Below, piece by piece: positions 15,370 to 25,215 of a stretch of 64,000 bases of DNA (within the stretch, counting starts at the first letter, position 1; every line of letters begins with the position of its first letter). A model generated the notes under the pieces. That model saw nothing but the letters and a program-made list of their open reading frames with translations, made no database searches and was not told where the DNA came from. The stretch spans positions 372,001-436,000 of the forward strand of contig CBDDLR010000001.1 in NCBI GenBank assembly GCA_965230765.1, read 5' to 3'. The stretch comes from Sunxiuqinia sp965230765 (lineage in GTDB: Bacteria; Bacteroidota; Bacteroidia; Bacteroidales; Prolixibacteraceae). A program made the position numbers and the translations under genes.

Positions 15370-17022
15370 TCAAATCACCTTTATACCGTTCTTTTTTAGT
15401 TCATCCAAGCCAATTTCCCTGAGTTTAAATTTCTGAATTTTTCCGCTTGCAGTCATTGGGAACTCTTCAACAAAAAAGACATATTTGGGAATTTTATATC
15501 GGGCAATTTGCCCCCTGCAGAATTCCTGAACAGCTTCTCCTGTAAGTGTTTGCTTTGGTTTTAATTTGATAAAAACCCCAATCTGCTCACTATATTTTGG
15601 ACTTGGAATACCGACAACCTCAACTACTTCAATTTCTGGAATTTTATACAAATAGTTCTCTATTTCCTTTGGGTAAATATTTTCACCCCCACGTACAATC
15701 ATATCCTTTATCCGGCCTGTGAACCGATAAAAACCATCTTCTTCTTTAATTGCCAAATCACCCGTATGAAACCACCCCTCTTCATCAAAAGCTTCTTTTG
15801 TTGCTTCAGGATTATTGTAATAGCCTTTCATGACGTTGTACCCGCGACAACAAATCTCACCTTGTTCTCCAAGCTCGCATTCATTCCCATTTTCCGGATT
15901 AACAATTTTCACCTCAACATTTGGCAGCCCAAAGCCAATAGTTGTTGCACGTACCTCTGGTGAATTATGAGAACGGGTGGCTGTCATTCCCGGGGAGGTT
16001 TCCGTTAAACCGTAAACAATAATAATGTCCTTGCAGTGCATTTTAGTCATCACTTCTTGCATTGCATCAATAGGGCAAGGTGCACCTGCCATAATTCCTG
16101 TTCGCAAGCTTGACAGGTCGAACATGTTAAACATGGGATGATTCAATTCTGCAATAAACATGGTCGGAACCCCGTAAATAGCAGTACAGCTTTCCTTCTC
16201 TACAGCTGCCAATACCATAAGAGGGTCAAAATCTTCAGTAATAACCATGGTAGCACCATGGCTGATGATGGAGCAAACTCCCAGAACACAGCCAAAACTA
16301 TGAAACAGTGGGACGCATAAAAGCAGGCGGTCCTGATCGGTATATTTCATGCATTGCCCAACAGAGTAGCCATTGTTAATGATATTGTGGTGCGAAAGCA
16401 TAACACCCTTTGGGAAGCCCGTTGTGCCGGAAGTGTATTGCATATTCACAATCTCGTGAGGTTCAATTTCCGACTTAATCACTTCAAGTTCCAAATCATC
16501 CAAATGATCTCCAAGCAACATTAGTTCGGGTGTGGTGTACATACCACGATGCTTTTGATGCCCAATAAAAACTGCATTTTTTAATTCCGGAAATTTTTCA
16601 GAATGAATATGTCCTCTCGCCTGTGATTTCAATTCAGGCACCAGCTCAAAAATCATGTTCACAAAGTCGCTGTCGCGATAGCCATTGATTAAACAAAGCG
16701 TATTGATATCGGCATCTTTCAGCAAATATTCCAATTCTGACAGCTTATAGTTTGTGTTAATCGTTACCAGTACCGCCCCAATTTTGGCAGTTGCAAACAT
16801 AAACGTTGTCCAGTCTGGAACATTACTTGCCCAAACACCAACCTTGTCACCTTTGCCAATGCCAATATACATCAATCCTTTGGCGAGTTTATTTACACGA
16901 TCGTTGAATTCTGCGTAGCTAAACTTTAAATCCCTGTCAGGATATACAATAAAATCTTTGTCGGGTGTTTCGAAGGCAAACTTTTCCAAAATGCCCCCCA
17001 ATGTATAATCAAGTAATTGCAT
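15370..17022 (-). CDS. AMP-binding acyl-CoA synthetase (FadD-like)
   Basis: The 550-aa ligase activates a carboxylic or fatty acid through an acyl-adenylate to the CoA thioester. Motifs in order are the P-loop-like QYTSGTTGFPKGVMLSHHN (about 196-214), VYGLTETSP, the Asp-containing GWFHTGDLA, hinge FTGRIKDMIVRGGENIYPKEIE, and the catalytic Lys in TASGKIQKFKLRE. Full length and domain order are normal for medium/long-chain acyl-CoA ligases; the chain length is not predictable. It follows the XRE-cupin regulator with a 27-bp gap on the same strand, so the two form an operon and the regulator may sense a related metabolite. Confidence 0.92.
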   Translation of the reverse strand: MQLLDYTLGGILEKFAFETPDKDFIVYPDRDLKFSYAEFNDRVNKLAKGLMYIGIGKGDKVGVWASNVPDWTTFMFATAKIGAVLVTINTNYKLSELEYLLKDADINTLCLINGYRDSDFVNMIFELVPELKSQARGHIHSEKFPELKNAVFIGHQKHRGMYTTPELMLLGDHLDDLELEVIKSEIEPHEIVNMQYTSGTTGFPKGVMLSHHNIINNGYSVGQCMKYTDQDRLLLCVPLFHSFGCVLGVCSIISHGATMVITEDFDPLMVLAAVEKESCTAIYGVPTMFIAELNHPMFNMFDLSSLRTGIMAGAPCPIDAMQEVMTKMHCKDIIIVYGLTETSPGMTATRSHNSPEVRATTIGFGLPNVEVKIVNPENGNECELGEQGEICCRGYNVMKGYYNNPEATKEAFDEEGWFHTGDLAIKEEDGFYRFTGRIKDMIVRGGENIYPKEIENYLYKIPEIEVVEVVGIPSPKYSEQIGVFIKLKPKQTLTGEAVQEFCRGQIARYKIPKYVFFVEEFPMTASGKIQKFKLREIGLDELKKNGIKVI

Positions 17023-17049
17023 GAACTATGGATGGTTTGAATTGGTTGA

Positions 17050-17625
17050 TTAGAATGGTGCGTAAAACACAGCCAACACTTTTGCTGGTTGGTTATTACC
17101 TGCGTGAACATTATGTGACACAATTGAGTCCAGGTAAATGCTGTCGCCCTGCTGAAGTTGAATCGTATCTTTCCCATAGTTGATTTCAACTACTCCATCA
17201 AGCACATAGATAAACTCTTCACCTTCATGCGAAGACAACATGTAATCCGATTGCTGACTGGGTTCAATTTCAATTACAAAAGGTTCCATATGACGTCCCG
17301 CCTTATCCGCAGCTAAAGAGAGAAAGTTCAGGTGTTCCCTTGTATTCCCCGCCTGGGAAACAAAACGAACGCCTTTTTCTTTTTCATCAGCTCTCATAAC
17401 TACTGGCCCAATTTTATCGCTGTCATCCAGGAATGTTCCAAGACGAACACCCAATACCCGTGCAATTTTAATCAGCGGTGCCAGGGAAGGAACGACTTTC
17501 TCGTCTTCAATCTTCTTTATCAGTTTTACTTCAAGGTTTGTTTTTTCGGAAAGTTCCTGCAGGCTCACTTTTTTGAGTTCTCTCACCTGCCTGATCTTTT
17601 TACCTACGTTTTTTTCAGCAGCCAT
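17050..17625 (-). CDS. XRE-family regulator with C-terminal cupin sensor
   Basis: The 191-aa regulator has an N-terminal Cro/CI-type helix-turn-helix (about residues 8-65: KIRQVRELKKVSLQELSEKT, then LIKKIEDEKVVPSLAPLIKIAR). A linker leads to a cupin_2 domain (about 115-190), visible as SSHEGEEFIYVLDGVVEI, YGKDTIQLQQGDSIYLDS and HNVHAGNNQPAKVLAVFY. The HxGEEFxYVLxG pattern is the metal- or ligand-binding cupin core. Proteins of this build usually control a nearby metabolic gene; here the acyl-CoA ligase follows at once. The start is a standard ATG at 17625. Confidence 0.9.
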   Translation of the reverse strand: MAAEKNVGKKIRQVRELKKVSLQELSEKTNLEVKLIKKIEDEKVVPSLAPLIKIARVLGVRLGTFLDDSDKIGPVVMRADEKEKGVRFVSQAGNTREHLNFLSLAADKAGRHMEPFVIEIEPSQQSDYMLSSHEGEEFIYVLDGVVEINYGKDTIQLQQGDSIYLDSIVSHNVHAGNNQPAKVLAVFYAPF

Positions 17626-17734
17626 TGTATGTCTTTTTAAGTCTATAACAAATTTAGGGTTTATTTATGGCTATACAAGCTATTCAACAAATTGCTTTGA
17701 GCAATATTTCGAATGCATGGGAAAGTGATTGGCA

Positions 17735-17761
17735 TAAAAAAGGCTACCATTTGGCAGCCTT
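17735..17761 (-). terminator. Intrinsic terminator of the glycogen operon
   Basis: Read on the minus strand, AAGGCT (from 17761)/AGCCTT (to 17740) pair around a short loop with two further G-C pairs inside, and the stem runs directly into a U6 tract. It lies 22 bp beyond the phosphorylase stop. Confidence 0.75.
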
Positions 17762-17783
17762 CTTCTTATATCTCGTGAATCGC

Positions 17784-20363
17784 TTAAATCCAACGTAAGT
17801 ATGTGAAATCCTGACGATGAGGCAATAACTCATTCTTTGGGTATAGACGCAACGCGTAGTTATACGCACCTGGAGTTTCAATATTTAGACTCAATGCATA
17901 GGTTGTTACCCCATTTTCGGTTTTTTCTACCTCAAACTCAATAGCATCAATCATTTCATGCTCATCAGTGCCATTTTCGGTTACAACAATTTCCAAACCT
18001 ACTTCTTCGGGAGTTAATCCTTTCAAGTCAATCTCCACTTTTGCAGGATAGTCTTCGCCAATCTTCAATGTATTAGCTACACCATCTGTAAAATGAACAT
18101 CTTTTACTTCGATATCTTCCCACACATCTGCAACATTAGCTTTCCATGAGGCAAGTTCCCTGGCCATTTTGAAATCATCAGCGACTACCTGACTTGTCCG
18201 TTCAGCTTGTGGCTTGTAAAAACGATCCTGGTAATCACGGATCATTCTACTTGTTGTAAAGTTAGGCGCAACTTCTGCAATGGTCTTTTTTATGTGTGAG
18301 ATCCAATGTGTAGGAATTCCTTGCATATCGCGGGTATAGAAGCTTGGCAGAATATCATCTTCAATAATGTTGTAGATAGTTTCAGCATCCAGTTCGTCCT
18401 GTAAATCCTGAACTTCGTAAGCGCGTTCCAAAGGAAGCGCCCAGCCAGCGCCTTCTTTGTATCCTTCAACCCACCATCCATCAAGAACCGAGAAGTGCAT
18501 TGTACCGTTCATAACGCCTTTCTCCCCACTTGTTCCAGATGCCTCAAGAGGACGTGTTGGCGTATTCAACCAAATGTCAACACCTTGAAGTAACATTTTT
18601 GCAAGGTTCATATCGTAGTTTTGTACAAACAAAATCTTCCCTAAAAATTCAGGGCGTTTTGATATTTCTACAATATGCTTGATCAAATCCTGACCAGCTT
18701 TATCAGCTGGGTGGGCTTTTCCTGCAAAAATAAATTGCACAGGTCGTTCCGGGTTATTCACAATTTTAGAAAGACGCTCCAGGTTGCGGAACAGCAAATG
18801 TGCCCTTTTGTAAGTGGCAAACCTACGCGCAAAACCGATGGTCAATGCATTTGGGTTGAGCTTACTTAAAATATCCGTGATTAGTTTCGGATTTTCATGA
18901 CGCTTCATCCAGTTATCGGCAAAACGATGTTTTACATACCCGATCAACTTGAGGCGCAGGTTTTGTTTTAGGTTCCAGATTTCCTGATCAGGAACACTAT
19001 AAATTTTCTCCCACGAGCTGAAATCAAGCTGATTCTCTACAAAATCGTCGCCAAAATATTTTGTATGAATTTCCTTCCATTCTTTAGCAGTCCATGTGGC
19101 ATAGTGAACACCATTGGTCACATAACCGATATTCAATTCTTCAGGAAGAAAACCTTCATAAAGATGTTTTAAGATCTCTTTTGAAACGTCACCGTGCAAC
19201 ATACTTACCCCATTGATACCCTGAGATAAATTAGCCGCAAGATAACTCATATTGAAGTGATCTTCGTGAGGTGCCGCTTTCCCAAGCAACACAAACTCAT
19301 TCCAATTCAACTGAATTTTTTCAGGGAAGAAGCCCATGTAAGCTTTAAATAAATCCTGGTGGAAGGAATCGTGACCTGCAGGTACCGGCGTATGGGTGGT
19401 AAACAGGGTTGAAGCCCTAACTACTTCTTTCGCTTCTGCGTAAGTCAAATTCGATTCACTAATGTAATTCTTGATTCGTTCAAGACCGATTAAAGCCGCA
19501 TGACCTTCGTTGCAATGATAAATATCCGACTTGTAACCAAGCTGTTTAAGCGCACGGATACCACCTAACCCAAGAAGCATTTCCTGCTTTAAACGGTTTT
19601 CGTTGTCACCTCCATAAAGGTGATGGGTTACAAAACGGTCCTCATCTGAGTTTTCTTCAAAGTCAGCGTCCAACAAATATAAACTTACTGCACCAACTTT
19701 TACTTCCCAAACCCTTGCCTTAATATTTCTTCCAGGATATTCAACCTCAATGGTTACCCAATTACCATCTTCATCGTAAGCTGGTGAAACCGGGATCTTT
19801 GAGAATTGCTGTGCATCATAGTTTGCCATTTGGTCACCGTAAACAGAAATGGCCTGTTTAAAATAACCATATCGGTACAACAGACCGACAGCAACCAGGT
19901 TCACTTTAGAATCACTGGCCTCTTTCAAATAGTCACCAGCAAGGACACCCAATCCACCTGAAAAAATCTTCAGGCTATCGTGTAATCCGTATTCCATGCT
20001 AAAGTAAGCCACCTGAGCATCCTGATAGTTTTTACGGTCTTCAAGGTATTTCTGGAATCTTTTATAGGTTTCATTTAACCTGCGCATAAAAGATTCATCT
20101 TCTTCGATTTCATGCAGTCGCTGCAAGCTAACGTTATCCAGTAAAAGAACTGGATTGTGGGAAGTTTCCTCCCAAATTTCAGGATCAATACTTTGAAATA
20201 GATCCCTTGCATCGTTGTTCCAAACCCACCATAGGTTTTTACTCAATTCCTTAAGCGGGTTAAGCTTTTCAGGAATGCTTGACTCTACAACTAATTTTTT
20301 CCAAATTGGTTTATCCACAATTGGTTGTTTTATAAATCTAACACCCTCTTTACTCATCTCCAT
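17784..20363 (-). CDS. glgP: Alpha-glucan (glycogen) phosphorylase, GT35, DUF3417-containing type
   Basis: The 859-aa enzyme releases glucose-1-phosphate from alpha-1,4-glucan ends. It has an N-terminal DUF3417-like region (LKELSKNLWWVWNNDARDLF), AYFSMEYGLHDSLKIFSGGLG, TTHTPVPAGHD, and the PLP-lysine region GTSGEKGVMNGTMHFSVLDG of the shorter bacterial/archaeal phosphorylase group. A long reading with TTG at 20405 exists; the ATG at 20363 (MEMSKEGVRF) is more likely. It is the last gene of the glycogen operon, 142 bp after GH57, and a terminator follows. It is cytoplasmic. Confidence 0.9.
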   Translation of the reverse strand: MEMSKEGVRFIKQPIVDKPIWKKLVVESSIPEKLNPLKELSKNLWWVWNNDARDLFQSIDPEIWEETSHNPVLLLDNVSLQRLHEIEEDESFMRRLNETYKRFQKYLEDRKNYQDAQVAYFSMEYGLHDSLKIFSGGLGVLAGDYLKEASDSKVNLVAVGLLYRYGYFKQAISVYGDQMANYDAQQFSKIPVSPAYDEDGNWVTIEVEYPGRNIKARVWEVKVGAVSLYLLDADFEENSDEDRFVTHHLYGGDNENRLKQEMLLGLGGIRALKQLGYKSDIYHCNEGHAALIGLERIKNYISESNLTYAEAKEVVRASTLFTTHTPVPAGHDSFHQDLFKAYMGFFPEKIQLNWNEFVLLGKAAPHEDHFNMSYLAANLSQGINGVSMLHGDVSKEILKHLYEGFLPEELNIGYVTNGVHYATWTAKEWKEIHTKYFGDDFVENQLDFSSWEKIYSVPDQEIWNLKQNLRLKLIGYVKHRFADNWMKRHENPKLITDILSKLNPNALTIGFARRFATYKRAHLLFRNLERLSKIVNNPERPVQFIFAGKAHPADKAGQDLIKHIVEISKRPEFLGKILFVQNYDMNLAKMLLQGVDIWLNTPTRPLEASGTSGEKGVMNGTMHFSVLDGWWVEGYKEGAGWALPLERAYEVQDLQDELDAETIYNIIEDDILPSFYTRDMQGIPTHWISHIKKTIAEVAPNFTTSRMIRDYQDRFYKPQAERTSQVVADDFKMARELASWKANVADVWEDIEVKDVHFTDGVANTLKIGEDYPAKVEIDLKGLTPEEVGLEIVVTENGTDEHEMIDAIEFEVEKTENGVTTYALSLNIETPGAYNYALRLYPKNELLPHRQDFTYLRWI

Positions 20364-20505
20364 ATTCGTTTTAATTGTTTGTTTTCCTTTGAAAAGTGCA
20401 ATCAATGCACTGTCTCAAAATGAGATGCAAAAAAAGTCAAAAATACTTTCCCATTAAAATTTTATGAGGAAAATTGATGTTAAATTTTGGTTTATAAAAT
20501 ATCTA

Positions 20506-21849
20506 TTAAGCCGATTTAGTTTTAGTGGTTGAACGTTTAGCGGTAGTTTTTTTCTTTTTGGGTTCTCTTAGTTTTTTAAGCTCGGCTTCGTATTTAAGCA
20601 ATTTTGCTTCTTTTTCCTCCAAAAGCTTATTGAGCGAAGCAACTTCCTGATCCACTCTGTCTTTTGGCACAAGTGCATTTAATCTTAATTTAAAGTCGCT
20701 TAACACATTCATATAATTAATAAATGCTTCATAAGGACTTTCATATGGGTTTGAATAACTAGCAACAGCCCCATCAGAGAAGAACTTAGTGCTCATATAA
20801 TAAAAGTGGTTACTTGCCTGCAAGTAACTCCAATCTTTTAGTAACGCTTCATCGGTAACCTGATGTACCCTGTCCTGAAGCTCATATAGTTTATTAAAAG
20901 CTTCCTGCTGCATTTCGTTACCCAGCCATGCTGTAAGGTCACGCTCTTCATCTGCCCAGGAAATACTATAAGGAACACTAACAACAGAAATTGGTTGATA
21001 TTCATCAATCACTTCTGAAGGAGTGGCAAATTTCAAATCAGATTTTCTTCCAACAACTTTTGGTAATTCTTCAAGAAAATCAAAAATCCCTGACTCTTCC
21101 TTTTGGCGGATACCAAAGGATTCATAGTCTAAAAATAAATTGATGATTTCGTCTTTCTCATCAGCGCCCATCCAGTCAACAAACTTTTTTGCGGTAAGAG
21201 GATATTCACTCCACCCTTCGCTTGAAAACCTGAAAGCAAGGTCATCGCTTAATTTAAAATTACGCATCAATACTTTTAAACGAGGGTTTATTGCATTGCA
21301 ATACACAAAGTTCGGAGACTTCCATCCCAAAATATGTTTTGGACCTTCTGTCAACATCCCTTTGTAACCCATTTCAGCCACCAAAGCTCCAATTTCATCA
21401 GAATAAATCATTTCAGTATTTCTGAATACTGAAGGTTTTTGACCAAAATACTTTTCGATCAACTCTCCATGCCTTCTAACCTGATCTTTGAAAACCTCTT
21501 GGTTCTTTAACGATACCAGTGAATGGGAATATGTTTCAGAAAGGAACTCAACCTGACCAGTTCGGGCCAATTCAATAAATGAATCGAGTACTTCCGGAGC
21601 ATACATTTCGAATTGCTCAAGAGCAGTACCAGTTATAGAAAAACTAACCTTAAACTTCCCTTTGTATTTATTAATTAGCTCAAGCATTAGCTTGTTCGCT
21701 GGCAAATAACTGCGTTCGGCTAGCTTGCGCAAAACTGTTTCATTTGAATAATCATCGTAGTAATAATGATCATTGCCAATATCAAAAAAACGATATCTAC
21801 GGTAGCGAAATGGTTGGTGAACCTGGAAATTAAAACATATGGCTTTCAT
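20506..21849 (-). CDS. GH57 alpha-amylase/4-alpha-glucanotransferase-type glycoside hydrolase
   Basis: The 447-aa GH57 enzyme acts on alpha-1,4-glucans in the cytoplasm. It starts KAICFNFQVHQPFR, the usual GH57 N-terminus with a conserved His. The probable nucleophile is Glu145 in VFRNTEMIYSDE and the acid/base Asp241 in NLFLDYESFG. The C-terminal 50 residues are a Lys-rich coiled coil (EEKEAKLLKYEAELKKLREP) with a basic tail (KKKKTTAKRSTTKTKSA) that may mediate interaction. It sits 13 bp after the GT4 synthase. Alpha-amylase versus transferase activity cannot be told from sequence. Confidence 0.88.
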   Translation of the reverse strand: MKAICFNFQVHQPFRYRRYRFFDIGNDHYYYDDYSNETVLRKLAERSYLPANKLMLELINKYKGKFKVSFSITGTALEQFEMYAPEVLDSFIELARTGQVEFLSETYSHSLVSLKNQEVFKDQVRRHGELIEKYFGQKPSVFRNTEMIYSDEIGALVAEMGYKGMLTEGPKHILGWKSPNFVYCNAINPRLKVLMRNFKLSDDLAFRFSSEGWSEYPLTAKKFVDWMGADEKDEIINLFLDYESFGIRQKEESGIFDFLEELPKVVGRKSDLKFATPSEVIDEYQPISVVSVPYSISWADEERDLTAWLGNEMQQEAFNKLYELQDRVHQVTDEALLKDWSYLQASNHFYYMSTKFFSDGAVASYSNPYESPYEAFINYMNVLSDFKLRLNALVPKDRVDQEVASLNKLLEEKEAKLLKYEAELKKLREPKKKKTTAKRSTTKTKSA

Positions 21850-21862
21850 ATATTAGGAGTTT

Positions 21863-23155
21863 TTAAGCAGTTAGTAAAGCACTTTTATATACATCACGGA
21901 CATTTTTAGCCGATTCTTTCCATTGAAGGTTGTCAACTTCGGCTTTTCCGTTTTTCATAAACATATTCCACATAGAAGGATAATTCAATAGACCGTAAAT
22001 AGCATCAGCCATGGCATGAGTATCCCAATAGTCAATTTTAACAGCGTATTTAAGAATCTCTGACACACCAGATTGGTGGGAAATAATAACAGGGACATTG
22101 GTTTGCATGGCTTCAAGCGGGACAATACCAAAGGGTTCAGACACTGAAGGCATTACAAAAACGTCACTTAGTCTAAACATATCGAAAACGTCATCGCCTT
22201 TCAAAAACCCTGTAAAATGGAACTTATCAGTAATTTTGAGTTCGGAAACACGTTTGATCATGGCATTCATCATATCACCACTACCAGCCATAACAAAACG
22301 AACATTCTCCATTTTTTGCAACACCATGTTTGCAGCCTCAATAAAATATTCAGGTCCCTTCTGCATGGTAATCCGGCCAAGGAAAGTCACAATCTTTTCA
22401 TCAACACCTTTTTTCAGTTCGTCTTTTTCTTTTTGCGTGACCGGTTCAACGGCATTGTAGACTGTTGTGATTTTTGATGGATCGATGCCGTATTTCTCAA
22501 TGACAATTTTCCGGGTTAAATTACTTACAGTAATAATTTGGTCAGCTGCTTCCATTCCCCTTTTTTCAATTTCGTAAACCTGTGGGTTTACACTACCGCC
22601 ACTTCGGTCAAAATCTGTAGCATGAACATGAATTACCAACGGTTTTCCAGACATCTCTTTTGCAGCAATTCCGGCTGGATAAGCAAGCCAGTCATGGGCA
22701 TGAATTAAATCAACCTCATTATCCCTGGCTATTACTTCTGCCACCAACGAATACTTATAAATTTCATGAAGCAGGTCAACTCCATATTTCCCGGAAAAAT
22801 GCAATTTTCCTTCTGTATCTGTTTCCACAAACTGAGTGCTCTCGGAATGTTTTTGAATAACCAGTTTATTGTATTCTTCCGGATCTACATAAGGAACCAT
22901 TCCTGATTCTACTTCGTAATAATCAATTTTCTTTTGTGGATCGTTGAAAACCATTCTTTTCTTTGTAATGGGCACATCATTTGCTCCAATTAGCTTCATT
23001 GCCGACTGATCTTCATCGCCATAAGCTTTAGGCACTACAAAGATCACATCAACATCTTTTTGTTCAGCTAAACCTTTTGTAAGCCCATAACATGCTGTAC
23101 CAAGACCGCCGGAAATGTGGGGAGGGAATTCCCAACCAAACATCAATACCTTCAT
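21863..23155 (-). CDS. GT4-family glycosyltransferase, probable glycogen synthase
   Basis: The 430-aa retaining glycosyltransferase has the GT-B fold. The N-terminal Rossmann part begins MKVLMFGWEFPPHISGGLGT, whose GGLGT loop binds the donor. LIHAHDWLAYPAG follows. The C-terminal half has TFLGRITMQKGPEYFIEAA and the donor-binding VMPSVSEPFGIVPLEAM with E-x7-E spacing. Its position between debranching enzyme and GH57 amylase, with 13- and 21-bp gaps, suggests it is the chain-elongating glycogen synthase of this cluster. No GT5-type GlgA or GlgC is in the window. The donor (ADP- or UDP-glucose) is not known. Confidence 0.85.
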   Translation of the reverse strand: MKVLMFGWEFPPHISGGLGTACYGLTKGLAEQKDVDVIFVVPKAYGDEDQSAMKLIGANDVPITKKRMVFNDPQKKIDYYEVESGMVPYVDPEEYNKLVIQKHSESTQFVETDTEGKLHFSGKYGVDLLHEIYKYSLVAEVIARDNEVDLIHAHDWLAYPAGIAAKEMSGKPLVIHVHATDFDRSGGSVNPQVYEIEKRGMEAADQIITVSNLTRKIVIEKYGIDPSKITTVYNAVEPVTQKEKDELKKGVDEKIVTFLGRITMQKGPEYFIEAANMVLQKMENVRFVMAGSGDMMNAMIKRVSELKITDKFHFTGFLKGDDVFDMFRLSDVFVMPSVSEPFGIVPLEAMQTNVPVIISHQSGVSEILKYAVKIDYWDTHAMADAIYGLLNYPSMWNMFMKNGKAEVDNLQWKESAKNVRDVYKSALLTA

Positions 23156-23176
23156 ACAAGAAAACTTTTAAAATTT

Positions 23177-25123
23177 CTATTCATCAAAATTCATTACCAT
23201 TTTATAGGCCCTTATTACAGCCGCAACACTCCATGCCTGGGATGTTGCTCCCTTTGCTGTATGAGGGGGATTACCATTGTAAGTTTCAGAAATGGTGCCA
23301 ATACAGTGTTCTGTCATATCCTCCTCAAAACCTTCCATGATTTTTTTCACAAAAGGCAAACCTCCCCGTTTGTGGATTTTCAAGTAACCTTCCACAAAGA
23401 ACAAAATCAGCCATGGCCACACGGTTCCCTGATGAATTGCTTTTTCACGTTCCGCAATACTTCCCTCACACACACCTTCATAAATAGGGTTCCGTGGCGA
23501 TAAACTTCTTAATCCTCTTGGCGTAAGAAGTTCTTTTTTAGCTATACTTAAAATGGATTTTTGTTTTTCCCGATCAAGTGGTGAATACTCCATTGCAGCA
23601 GCAATCACCATGTTTGGCCTAATCGACCAATCTTTATACGTGCCGTCAACATAATCGGCCAAATAGCCAAGCTCCTCATTCCAATATTCTTCAATGAATG
23701 ATTTGGCTACCATTGATGAATAATGTTTCCAGTCCTCAACAAATTCCTTATCATTTTCGGCTTGGGCCATTTCCAAAGCAAAACAAATGGCATTATACCA
23801 TAGTGCATTTACCTCCACTGGCATTCCGCCTCTTTGAACAATCGGCTTACCATCAACATATGAGTCCATCCATGTCAATGCAACATCTTCTTCATTACCA
23901 AAAACAAGCCCCTTTTCGTTGGTGCAAATCCCACACTTTGTACCTGTTCGGTAACTATAAAGGATTTCTTTCATTGCTGCACCGTACTTTTTCCAAATTT
24001 TCTTAACATCCTTTACATCATAGGTGTACTGCTGTAGTGCCCAGAATAGCCATAAGGGTGAGTCCATGCAATCGTATTCAGCACCTTGTTTGGCATCCAT
24101 CCTTGGGAACAAGCCATCTTTCAACTTAAGCAACAAGGTATCAATCACAGCCTCAAACGTTTCATGATCGTCAAGGTCTAATGTTAAACCGGGTAGTGCA
24201 ACAAGTGTTTGGCGTGTTCTGGTTCCATACCAAGGGAAACCTGCAATGATATTAGTTTCTCCGTTCTTTCGTAAAATGAACTGTTGCGCTGAATTTTTCA
24301 AACTTCCAAGGAATGAATCTCGTGGGATACGTTTTTTTACTTCCCTGGTAAATTTTGATTTGATGCCAGCAGCTTTAACCTCTTTTGTTGAAGCTGAAAA
24401 AACGATGCTTTCACCCTTTTTTATAGGGACTTCAAAATAACCGGGAACAAATAAGTCTTCCTGATAATCATATCCCCTGTTCTTTTCTTTTAGGTATTCT
24501 ATATCGTTGTACCAATCCGGAACCGGTATAAATTCGTTATTTGTCGAAAGCTGCATGTGCAAATAAGGGTATCCATCGTACATCCTTACTTTCGCACCTT
24601 GGCTAATCTTTTTATACTTCGTATTGGCATACAAATTTGCCTTACTTAAAGAATGTACATTTCTAAATGCCAGGAAAGGTTTAAGCCGAAGAGTGGTTGG
24701 CGAATTAGCTTCCTCAAGGGTGTATTTGATCAAAACCTGTTCTTCATTTTCAACCAAAAGCCTTTCTTTGGACAAAACTACACCACCTACCCTGTATGTG
24801 GTTTTAGGAACACCTTCAACCTCAAAGTTCCTTATGTACTTGTGTCCCTTGGGCTCATAATGATCACCTGCATATTTATGAATCCCCAGGTTAAACTCTG
24901 CCCCATGCTGTATTACTGTTTCATCAAGGCTCGATAAAAGTACGTGCTTTCCTCCGTCCAGTTCTTCAATTGGACAAACTAATAACCCATGATATTTACG
25001 TGTATTACATCCGGAAAGTGTTGTGCTAATATACGATCCTGCACGGTTCGACCTTAAAACTTCACGATTGAGTGAGTAAGTAAGGTTCACTAATTGATTT
25101 TTGTCAAACTTAAGGTAACTCAT
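23177..25123 (-). CDS. Glycogen debranching enzyme (amylo-alpha-1,6-glucosidase, GH133 type)
   Basis: The 648-aa enzyme hydrolyses alpha-1,6 branch stubs. The N-terminal GDE_N-type domain (about 1-240) has REVLRSNRAGSYISTTLSG and NTRKYHGLLV. The C-terminal alpha/alpha-barrel (about 280-640) shows NIIAGFPWYGTRTRQTLVAL, DCMDSPLWLFWALQQYTYD, ALTWMDSYVDGKPIVQRGG and AIHQGTVWPWLILFF, with carboxylates in the ALTWMD and ADYVDG regions as candidate catalytic residues. It lies 21 bp before the GT4 synthase on the same strand and 92 bp after the GSCFA gene. It has no signal peptide, so it acts on intracellular glycogen. Confidence 0.9.
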   Translation of the reverse strand: MSYLKFDKNQLVNLTYSLNREVLRSNRAGSYISTTLSGCNTRKYHGLLVCPIEELDGGKHVLLSSLDETVIQHGAEFNLGIHKYAGDHYEPKGHKYIRNFEVEGVPKTTYRVGGVVLSKERLLVENEEQVLIKYTLEEANSPTTLRLKPFLAFRNVHSLSKANLYANTKYKKISQGAKVRMYDGYPYLHMQLSTNNEFIPVPDWYNDIEYLKEKNRGYDYQEDLFVPGYFEVPIKKGESIVFSASTKEVKAAGIKSKFTREVKKRIPRDSFLGSLKNSAQQFILRKNGETNIIAGFPWYGTRTRQTLVALPGLTLDLDDHETFEAVIDTLLLKLKDGLFPRMDAKQGAEYDCMDSPLWLFWALQQYTYDVKDVKKIWKKYGAAMKEILYSYRTGTKCGICTNEKGLVFGNEEDVALTWMDSYVDGKPIVQRGGMPVEVNALWYNAICFALEMAQAENDKEFVEDWKHYSSMVAKSFIEEYWNEELGYLADYVDGTYKDWSIRPNMVIAAAMEYSPLDREKQKSILSIAKKELLTPRGLRSLSPRNPIYEGVCEGSIAEREKAIHQGTVWPWLILFFVEGYLKIHKRGGLPFVKKIMEGFEEDMTEHCIGTISETYNGNPPHTAKGATSQAWSVAAVIRAYKMVMNFDE

Positions 25124-25215
25124 AAATTCAGACTTTTTATCTTGTATGAATTTTGAAAAAATATTCAGGTAGGACTTGTTTGATCAATTAGGTGCAACAA
25201 AAATAGTCATTCTAT